Origin: an uncultured Chloroflexota bacterium
Lineage (GTDB): Bacteria > Chloroflexota > Anaerolineae > Aggregatilineales > Phototrophicaceae
Direction of reading: 5' to 3'
Assembly (NCBI GenBank): GCA_937927665.1
Contig: CALBRY010000470.1
Coordinates: 1 to 5,306, forward strand
DNA length: 5,306 nt
Part shown: positions 1 through 5,306 of the stretch, piece after piece
How the letters are laid out: the number at the start of each line of letters is the position of its first letter
How positions within the stretch are numbered: position 1 is the first letter of the stretch
Position numbers and translations under genes: made by a program
The notes under the pieces: model-generated
What the model was told of the DNA's origin: nothing
The model's input: only the letters and a program-made list of their open reading frames with translations
Databases searched by the model: none

Positions 1-531
1 CGCAAGCTGTCGCTCAAGCAGCGGAAAGCGTGGAATCGGCTTTACTTCCGGGTAGACAAGTGCATTCGTCACGGCGCTGACCACTCCACGACGGCGGAAA
101 AACCCGAAAGGAAAACCCGTTCTCATGGTGAGAGGTGGAAAATCGTATTCGCCCCGGCGGTCAATCGTGATGGGGTACGAATAGGTGAGCGCCTGATCAT
201 TCGGGATTACCGGTGCGTAGACGCGTTTTTCGCGTTCATCGGGTGGAAGCAGCGGACATGTCTCGGTTAGCTCAACTTGATACGCCGCCAAGCCCTGCTG
301 ACGTTTCAGACGCAGATCAACCGCGATCATGTCTCCTTCGTACAACACATCGACGGATAAACTGCGCTCGACTGCGATTCGCTTCAACGCTCCGCGACTG
401 AGTAGAAAACCAACCACGACCAGCCCACCGAGCAGCGCCGCCATCACATACAGCCACCCGATCTGCGTCTGATTGCCAAATAGGTACAGCAGAAGCGCCG
501 CAATCAAGAATCCGCCTGCACGCCAAGTCAT
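1..531 (-). CDS. DUF58 family membrane protein, N-terminal 177 residues (3' end beyond the window)
   Basis: My translation from the ATG at 531-529 is open to the window edge, giving 177 codons with no stop. Two hydrophobic stretches (about residues 8-19 and 25-45) should anchor the protein in the membrane. A beta-rich region follows, and then the part that precedes the DUF58 core in this family: RRGEY at 125-129, TGFPFGFFRRRG at 138-149 (where many homologues have a DPFGLF-like motif) and VYPEV at 159-163. The DUF58 core itself (vWA-like, usually containing an IDWRxxA-like motif) would lie off the left edge, so the assignment rests on the N-terminal layout plus the neighbour. The gene follows the MoxR ATPase gene with a 9-nt gap, which is the classic pairing; the two proteins are thought to work together, though the precise role is unclear in most bacteria. 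The start is supported by an AGGGA Shine-Dalgarno sequence 6 nt upstream. Confidence 0.87.
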   Translation of the reverse strand, partial: MTWRAGGFLIAALLLYLFGNQTQIGWLYVMAALLGGLVVVGFLLSRGALKRIAVERSLSVDVLYEGDMIAVDLRLKRQQGLAAYQVELTETCPLLPPDEREKRVYAPVIPNDQALTYSYPITIDRRGEYDFPPLTMRTGFPFGFFRRRGVVSAVTNALVYPEVKPIPRFPLLERQLA

Positions 532-537
532 CTGTGA

Positions 538-542
538 TCCCT
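538..542 (-). promoter_or_regulatory. Ribosome binding site of the DUF58 gene, overlapping the MoxR stop codon
   Basis: On the minus strand AGGGA lies 6 nt before the ATG at 531-529. Its first two bases are the last two bases of the TAG stop of the MoxR gene. Spacing and sequence support the chosen start and suggest that translation of the two genes is coupled. Confidence 0.6.
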
Positions 543-1509
543 AGAACAGCGGCACGGCGGTCATGTTCAGCACATCGCTGACCAGATCACGCGCGCTTTC
601 GATCTGACGATCGCGGGTCAAAATGCGGTGCGCCATGACTGCCGGAGCGGCGCGCTTAACATCATCTGGTGTGACAAACGAACGTCCGCCGATTAGTGCC
701 AGCGCTTGACACATTCGCTGGAGCGCCACGCCGCCGCGCGGACTAACTCCGAGCATCGCTTCGGGATGGGCACGCGTCGCATGACTGAGGCGAACAATAT
801 ATTCCTTGACCGGACGCGATACATCGATCGATTGGGCAGCATTTTGCAGCCGTGTCACTTCCTCAAGACTCAGGACTGGCACAAGCCCATCAAGCGGATT
901 GGCGTGTTCCTCTCGCTCCAGAATTGTCACCTCGTCGTCAAATGACGGATAGCCGAGATTGAGCGTAATCAGAAAGCGGTCAAGCTGCGCTTCGGGGAGC
1001 GGAAATGTTCCCGCCATTTCGATTGGATTCTGGGTGGCGATGATGAAAAACGGCTGCGGCAGAACGTGCGTGAATCCGTCACTGGAAACCTGTCCCTCTG
1101 CCATGCTTTCGAGCAGACTCGATTGTGTGCGCGGCGATGCGCGGTTGATCTCATCAACGAGAACGATATTTGCGAAAATCGCACCGGGGACAAATTCGAA
1201 TCGTCCTTCTCGCTGATTGTAAATAGCGCTTCCGGTGATGTCGCTCGGCAGCAGGTCAGGGGTACACTGAATGCGCTTGAACGTTGCATGAAGCGATTGG
1301 GCAATCGCGCGGGCGGTGATCGTTTTGCCGATTCCCGGCACATCCTCCAGCAGAACATGACCTTTTGCGAGAAGTGCTGCCAGAATGAGTTCCAAACGTG
1401 AGCGCTCAAGGATGATCGCCTGCTGCACATTACTGATCAGGTGATCAAGTGCGGCTCGCGTATCGGAGTGGATGTTGGGCGAATGTCCATTTTGCTGGTT
1501 CACGTGCAT
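541..1509 (-). CDS. MoxR family AAA+ ATPase
   Basis: A 322-residue cytoplasmic AAA+ ATPase of the usual MoxR length. Motifs run in the expected order: Walker A in GHVLLEDVPGIGKT (50-63, Lys62), Walker B IVLVDE (115-120) followed by the MoxR-typical INRASPRTQSSLLESMAE (121-138), sensor 1 ATQNP (158-162), the FPLPEAQLDRF stretch with arginine-finger region (169-179), and sensor 2 GVSPRG (254-259, Arg258) in the C-terminal lid domain. All catalytic residues appear intact. MoxR ATPases are thought to act as chaperones that remodel or activate partner proteins, commonly together with DUF58 and vWA proteins; the downstream DUF58 gene fits this. The start is uncertain by two codons: the ATG at 1509-1507 has an AGG only 2 nt upstream, whereas the GTG at 1503-1501 has the same AGG at 8 nt. 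The specific client cannot be deduced. Confidence 0.97.
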   Translation of the reverse strand: MHVNQQNGHSPNIHSDTRAALDHLISNVQQAIILERSRLELILAALLAKGHVLLEDVPGIGKTITARAIAQSLHATFKRIQCTPDLLPSDITGSAIYNQREGRFEFVPGAIFANIVLVDEINRASPRTQSSLLESMAEGQVSSDGFTHVLPQPFFIIATQNPIEMAGTFPLPEAQLDRFLITLNLGYPSFDDEVTILEREEHANPLDGLVPVLSLEEVTRLQNAAQSIDVSRPVKEYIVRLSHATRAHPEAMLGVSPRGGVALQRMCQALALIGGRSFVTPDDVKRAAPAVMAHRILTRDRQIESARDLVSDVLNMTAVPLF

Positions 1510-1664
1510 AACCTGATTATCCGATCGTTCAGCAATTCATTCATTTTCATTGTAATGGACACCCTCTCAATTTCTGATAAATCCTGCGCGAAAATAGGCG
1601 GATGTCACATATCCTGACCGAGGGCGCATGAATTGGCACTAGGCGGATTCAAACCCTCATCAGT
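1510..1664. other. Divergent intergenic region between the MoxR and ABC exporter operons
   Basis: These 155 bp separate two divergent operons, so both promoters should lie here. Visible structure is slight: an AT-rich run of TCATT-like repeats at about 1536-1552, a short inverted repeat CATT-GT-AATG at 1548-1557 and a CGATCG palindrome at 1522-1527. I found no pair of good -35 and -10 boxes on the plus strand. There is no convincing terminator hairpin or riboswitch-like structure. A four-codon reading frame (ATG at 1628, TAG at 1640-1642) precedes the exporter gene. Confidence 0.6.
1516..1521 (-). promoter_or_regulatory. Possible -10 element (GATAAT) immediately before the MoxR start
   Basis: On the minus strand GATAAT, one mismatch from TATAAT, ends 6 nt before the ATG at 1509-1507. 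If used, transcription would begin at or next to that ATG and give a leaderless mRNA. No good -35 box is seen at 16-18 bp. A second candidate, TACAAT at 1554-1549 on the same strand, would give an ordinary leader but also lacks a convincing -35. Both are weak single-motif matches in AT-rich DNA. Confidence 0.2.
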
Positions 1665-3503
1665 ATGCTCTTCATTACGAAACTGTTTAAGAAAGGTGCA
1701 GCGGTGGTTGTTCAAAGTGCAGCGAGCGCGGCTTCAAACCGCTCTCCCGCCGAAACACCAAAAGCGGCGCATGCGGATATGCGCTGGCTCATCTCTTTTG
1801 TTCTTCGGCACAGACGGGCGGCAGTTGGCGCGCTGATCAGCGGCGTAATCGGCGGAATCACAGCGGCGCTAGAACCGTATTTGGTCGGCACGATTGTCGA
1901 TCATGTGCAGCGCGGCGTCAATCTTGATCAAATTGTGCAGGATATTGCCCTGCTCATCGCAATGGGCGGCGCGACGGTGATCGCCTTCTTCGGTCAGCGA
2001 TATTTCAGCGGAATCATCGCTTACACGGTGGTCTTTGATATTCGCCGTGAACTATTCGATCATCTGCTAACGTTCGAAAACGCGTTCTTTCAGCGCTACC
2101 CGACAGGCGATCTACTCTCGCGTATGAACGCCGATCTGGAAATGGTCTGGCGGCTTCTGGCGATCGGCTTTAACCGGTTTGGCAGCGCGCTCTTCACAGT
2201 GATTACGGCGTTTGTTCTGCTCTCGCTCGTCAGCCTCCCCCTGACGGCGGTCGTGTTCGTCGTTTTGTCGATCTCGACGGTCTTTCAGCTCCGGGCGGGG
2301 GGACCTCTCGCCGAGATGTTTGAGCAGGTACAGAATCAAGCGGGTGTCTTGAGCGCGGATGTTCAAGATGCGGTGAGCGGAATCCAGACGATCAAGACGT
2401 TCGGGCGGGAAGCCGGGGTTGCAGAAAAGTATCGCAAGGATAATCACGAGTTTCGTCGTGTGTGGCTGTTTTTCAAACGACGGAACGAGCCTGTCGGTAT
2501 GCTGCCGAATATGATCAGCCAACTTACCGCCGGGGTCGTTGTGCTATTCGGCGGAATTATGACCGTACAAGGAATGCTGACGCTCGGCAACTTCACCCAA
2601 TTCCTGATTTATCTGGGTGTGTTGAGCGGCGTACTCCTCCAACTTGGCACGATCTATCAGCGGTATCAGCAGACGGCAGGTGCAATGGAACGCTTAACTC
2701 CGCTGCTGCGCGTTCCACAAATTGCCGATGCACCGAATGCGGAGTCACTCGAACAGCCGCGCGGCGAAATCACGTTTGATCGGGTGAGTGTGGTGCTGGA
2801 TGGAACGCGGATTCTCGACAATATCAGCCTGCATATTCCAGCGGGATCAGTCGTGGCGTTTGTTGGTCCAACCGGATCAGGAAAAACGCTGCTGGTCAAT
2901 CTGTTGGCGCGTGTGCTTGATCCGTCGGACGGGCGCGTTCTGATCGATGGTCATGATGTGCGTAATCTCAAACTGCGGGATGTGCGCGGCGCGATTGCTT
3001 TTGTGCCGCAGTCCTCATTCCTGTTCAGCCGCGCTCTGCACGAAAATGTCCGCATGGGAAAAGCTGATCTTTCACAGGAAGAACTCGATCGCGCGATCTT
3101 AATTTCTCGCATCAGCAGCGATCTCGCGCAGCTTCCGCACGGGGTTGAGACGCTGGTCGGTGAAAAAGGCGTGATGTTGAGCGGCGGTCAAAAACAGCGC
3201 GTGGCGATCGCGCGGGCGCTTGTACATGATCCCGCGATTCTCGTTCTCGATGACGCGCTTTCCAGCGTGGACACGCACACCGCAGCCGATATTCTAAGCG
3301 GACTGCGGCAGGTCTTGCAGTCACGCACCAGCTTAATCATCGCGCACCGGATCGCGACCGTAAAGAATGCTGATCTGATTGTCGTGTTGGACAACGGGCA
3401 CATCGTCGAACAAGGAACACATGCTGAGCTGCTCGCGCGTCGCGGATTTTATGCGCGGATGGTTGAGCGCGAATTGCAGGAGGAAGCATATGCGGATCGC
3501 TAA
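1665..3503 (+). CDS. ABC exporter half-transporter, subunit with the degenerate ATP site (membrane domain fused to ATPase)
   Basis: A 612-residue type IV (ABCB-like) half-transporter. An Ala-rich polar N-terminus (1-38) precedes the six-helix membrane domain: TM1 about 51-74, TM2 about 93-115, hydrophobic hairpins about 168-210 and 285-340, and the family motif FFQRYPTGDLLSRMNADLE before TM3. The ATPase domain has Walker A GPTGSGKT (401-408), Q-loop Gln449, X-loop TLVGEKG (496-502), perfect signature LSGGQ (505-509), Walker B ILVLDD (525-530) and H-loop His561. Asp530 replaces the catalytic Glu, and the A-loop aromatic is missing (VSVVL, 374-378). Such changes mark the degenerate-site subunit of a heterodimeric exporter (compare BmrC, TM287, MdlA), with the overlapping downstream gene as partner. 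Substrate unknown. An in-frame TGA at 1629-1631 limits the start. The ATG at 1665 has no clear ribosome binding site; the GTG at 1704 (residue 14) has GAAAGG 7 nt upstream and may be the true start. Confidence 0.96.
   Translation: MLFITKLFKKGAAVVVQSAASAASNRSPAETPKAAHADMRWLISFVLRHRRAAVGALISGVIGGITAALEPYLVGTIVDHVQRGVNLDQIVQDIALLIAMGGATVIAFFGQRYFSGIIAYTVVFDIRRELFDHLLTFENAFFQRYPTGDLLSRMNADLEMVWRLLAIGFNRFGSALFTVITAFVLLSLVSLPLTAVVFVVLSISTVFQLRAGGPLAEMFEQVQNQAGVLSADVQDAVSGIQTIKTFGREAGVAEKYRKDNHEFRRVWLFFKRRNEPVGMLPNMISQLTAGVVVLFGGIMTVQGMLTLGNFTQFLIYLGVLSGVLLQLGTIYQRYQQTAGAMERLTPLLRVPQIADAPNAESLEQPRGEITFDRVSVVLDGTRILDNISLHIPAGSVVAFVGPTGSGKTLLVNLLARVLDPSDGRVLIDGHDVRNLKLRDVRGAIAFVPQSSFLFSRALHENVRMGKADLSQEELDRAILISRISSDLAQLPHGVETLVGEKGVMLSGGQKQRVAIARALVHDPAILVLDDALSSVDTHTAADILSGLRQVLQSRTSLIIAHRIATVKNADLIVVLDNGHIVEQGTHAELLARRGFYARMVERELQEEAYADR
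1691..1696 (+). promoter_or_regulatory. Possible ribosome binding site for an alternative GTG start of the first exporter gene
   Basis: GAAAGG lies 7 nt before an in-frame GTG at 1704-1706. No comparable purine-rich site stands 5-10 nt before the ATG at 1665. Starting at 1704 would remove 13 residues that lie before the membrane domain and would not touch any conserved motif. Confidence 0.35.
3478..3483 (+). promoter_or_regulatory. Strong ribosome binding site (AGGAGG) of the second exporter gene
   Basis: AGGAGG sits 6 nt before the ATG at 3490, inside the last codons of the upstream gene. It is a perfect Shine-Dalgarno core at near-optimal spacing and decides the start of the second exporter gene. 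Its position within the coding region of the first gene implies coupled translation of the two subunits. Confidence 0.85.
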
Positions 3504-5306
3504 ACAGGGCGCGGCGATGCCACCTGATGCAGCCGTAAAACCGTCGCTCAAACAGTATGCCGAAGGCGGCGAAAAGGTTTCGGATCGTTATCTGTACTGG
3601 ATGTTTGGCAAATTCCTTGCGCCGTACTGGTTTCAACTGTTGATCGTGTTTGTGCTGCTGATCCTCGTATCCGGTTTAACAGTGATCCTGCCATATCTGG
3701 TGCAGCGTGCTGTCGATGGACCGATCATCAGCGGTGATTTATCAGGCTTGATTCCGTACGGTGTATTGTACTTCACTGTCATCATCGTTACGTTCGTGAT
3801 GCGCTTTGCGCATCAACTGATGCTGCAAACGATCGGTCAAAATGCGCTCGTCGATCTGCGCCAGACATTGTTCGAACATATCCTCAAACAGGATATGCAC
3901 TTCTTCAACAATACCCCCGTTGGTCAGATCGTCTCGCGTATGTCCAACGATATCGAAGCGCTGACGGAGCTTGTGTCAACCAGTATCGTCGTGCTGGCAA
4001 GCAACATGATCTCCCTTGTGGGAATCATTGTGGTGATGTTCGCGCTCAATTGGCGATTGGCGCTCCTCAGCTTGATTGTGATGCCGATCATGATCTCCGC
4101 GACGGTCTTTTTCCGCCGCAGGATTCGTGCCGCATCGACGCTGTATCACAAAACGATCGCTGAGTATCTCGCATTTATCAATGAGCAGTTCAACGGAATG
4201 CTTATCGTTCAGCTTTTCGGGCGTCAAGCAGTCAGCCGCAGTGAATTTGACGCGATCAATCATCAAATCCGCGATGTGCATACCGATCTGCGAAATTCCT
4301 ACACCTACTATGGGTCGATCTTGCAGTTCCTCACTACGATCGGGTTGGCGATCGTTCTCTATGGTGGCGGTCAGGGCGTCTTGGCTCAGTGGGCGACACT
4401 GGGCATGTTGATCGCTTTCATCGAATATGTGCGCCGCTCGTTTGAGCCGATCCTGATGCTGTCCGAGCAGTTTGCACAGCTTCAGACCGCACTTTCGGCA
4501 GGGGAACGCATCGCGCGGATGCTGCGTGTCGAGCCGAGTATTGGTGATCCGGCTGAACCAATCATCCCCGAAGAAAAACCGCATTCCTTCACAATTGACG
4601 ATGTGACGTTCGGCTACGAGGAAGGTCACGATGTTCTGAAGGGAATCCGGTTGCATGTTCCAGCCGGGGAACGCGTTGCCGTTGTTGGCGCGACCGGGGC
4701 AGGAAAAACTTCACTGGCGGGATTGCTTGCGCGCTTCTACGATGTGGGTACGGGGCGTGTGCTAGTTGATGACATTGATACCCGTTCGATGCGGCTTGAG
4801 GATGTGCGCCGCTGCGTCACGGTTGTGCCGCAAAATCCGTACTGCTTCAATGGCACCATCGCAGATAACCTTCGTTTATTCAATCCAAACGTGACACAAG
4901 AAGTCATGGAACGGGCAGCCCGGACAGCCTGTGCCGCACCATTTATCGAGCGACTGCCGGGGACATATGATTATGAACTCCTGCCGGGAGGTGCGAATCT
5001 TTCACAGGGCGAACGTCAGCTTCTCGCGCTGGCGCGGGCGTTGATCCACAGTCCAAACAGCATCCTTGTGCTTGATGAAGCGACCAGCAGCATTGACACG
5101 GAAACCGAGGCGTTGATCCAGCAGGGATTGACACAAGTTCTGGAAAATCGCACCAGCTTGATCATCGCGCATCGCCTCAGCACCATTCGAGAAGCGGATC
5201 GCATCCTCGTAATGCAGCAAGGTGAAATCGTGGAGCAGGGGACACATGAAGCACTGCTTCAACAGAACGGTGTGTATGCACAGCTTTATCGGCGGCAGTT
5301 TGAGGG
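3490..5306 (+). CDS. ABC exporter half-transporter, catalytic-site partner subunit (3' end cut by window edge)
   Basis: I translated 605 codons from the ATG at 3490 with no stop; the frame is still open at the window end, probably just short of the C-terminus. A polar N-terminal extension of about 45 residues precedes a six-helix ABC membrane domain (TM1 about 48-70, TM2 about 90-108) with the motif FFNNTPVGQIVSRMSNDIEALTEL. The ATPase domain has A-loop Tyr376, Walker A GATGAGKT (400-407), Q-loop Gln448, signature LSQGE (504-508) instead of LSGGQ, Walker B ILVLDE (525-530) with catalytic Glu530, D-loop SSID (533-536) and H-loop His561. The segment before the signature (ELLPGGAN) lacks the VGExG X-loop seen in the upstream partner. 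The intact Glu with a deviant signature is the complement of the first subunit, so the two should form a heterodimer in the inner membrane (BmrD, TM288 or MdlB position). It overlaps the upstream gene by 14 nt. Substrate unknown. Confidence 0.96.
   Translation, partial: MRIAKQGAAMPPDAAVKPSLKQYAEGGEKVSDRYLYWMFGKFLAPYWFQLLIVFVLLILVSGLTVILPYLVQRAVDGPIISGDLSGLIPYGVLYFTVIIVTFVMRFAHQLMLQTIGQNALVDLRQTLFEHILKQDMHFFNNTPVGQIVSRMSNDIEALTELVSTSIVVLASNMISLVGIIVVMFALNWRLALLSLIVMPIMISATVFFRRRIRAASTLYHKTIAEYLAFINEQFNGMLIVQLFGRQAVSRSEFDAINHQIRDVHTDLRNSYTYYGSILQFLTTIGLAIVLYGGGQGVLAQWATLGMLIAFIEYVRRSFEPILMLSEQFAQLQTALSAGERIARMLRVEPSIGDPAEPIIPEEKPHSFTIDDVTFGYEEGHDVLKGIRLHVPAGERVAVVGATGAGKTSLAGLLARFYDVGTGRVLVDDIDTRSMRLEDVRRCVTVVPQNPYCFNGTIADNLRLFNPNVTQEVMERAARTACAAPFIERLPGTYDYELLPGGANLSQGERQLLALARALIHSPNSILVLDEATSSIDTETEALIQQGLTQVLENRTSLIIAHRLSTIREADRILVMQQGEIVEQGTHEALLQQNGVYAQLYRRQFE

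Noticed and set aside
317..526. Minus-strand frame of 69 codons near the left edge
   Set aside because: Out of frame with the DUF58-like reading that has transmembrane segments, a ribosome binding site and family motifs.
969..1430. Second minus-strand frame of 153 codons inside the MoxR gene
   Set aside because: It overlaps the conserved AAA+ core in another frame, and its Ser/Arg-rich translation shows no family features.
1548..1557. Inverted repeat CATT-GT-AATG as a regulator operator
   Set aside because: The arms are only 4 bp in AT-rich DNA and no regulator gene is adjacent; this is too little to call an operator.
1510..1664. Riboswitch, T-box or terminator in the divergent region
   Set aside because: No stable GC-rich hairpin followed by a T-run and no recognisable aptamer core on either strand.
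1633..1836. Plus-strand frame starting at a TTG just before the exporter gene
   Set aside because: Most of it overlaps the exporter gene in a different frame, it lacks a ribosome binding site, and its product resembles nothing.
2112..2522. Minus-strand frame of 136 codons inside the first exporter gene
   Set aside because: Antisense to the conserved membrane domain. The product is highly charged (Arg, Glu, Asp, His), with no recognisable motif.
3976..4656. Long open frame of 226 codons on the minus strand
   Set aside because: It lies wholly antisense to the well-supported second exporter gene, its predicted product is rich in His, Asp, Arg and Gln without any domain, and it has the look of a codon-bias shadow.

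Overview
The window comes from a bacterial chromosome of moderate GC content (mid-50s percent by eye). It carries two divergent operons back to back, and both run off the window. The gene content is not diagnostic of a phylum. The MoxR-DUF58 pair and the style of the exporter pair would fit Chloroflexota or a similar lineage, but that is a weak guess from general resemblance only.

Left part, minus strand (1-1509): a complete MoxR-family AAA+ ATPase gene (541-1509) is followed after 9 nt by the first 177 codons of a DUF58-family membrane protein (531 down to 1), which continues past the left edge. MoxR-DUF58 is a widely conserved operon core. The ATPase is generally thought to act as a chaperone that activates partner proteins, often with von Willebrand factor A or transglutaminase-like genes further downstream; those would lie outside this window.

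Middle (1510-1664): a 155-bp divergent intergenic region must hold the promoters of both operons. Only weak promoter-like signals are visible, and the start codons of both flanking genes are uncertain.

Right part, plus strand (1665-5306): two overlapping ABC exporter half-transporter genes, each a membrane domain fused to a nucleotide-binding domain. The second starts 14 nt inside the first behind a strong ribosome binding site and is cut by the right edge. Their motifs are complementary. The first has Asp for the catalytic Glu and no A-loop aromatic but a perfect LSGGQ. The second has the catalytic Glu and an A-loop Tyr but a non-standard LSQGE and an altered X-loop. This is the pattern of heterodimeric exporters with one degenerate and one active ATP site (TM287/288, BmrC/BmrD, LmrC/LmrD type). 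Together the two genes should make one heterodimeric exporter. The substrate cannot be read from the sequence.

No RNA gene, mobile element, CRISPR array or clear terminator was found. I see well-formed but known systems here, not an undescribed one.
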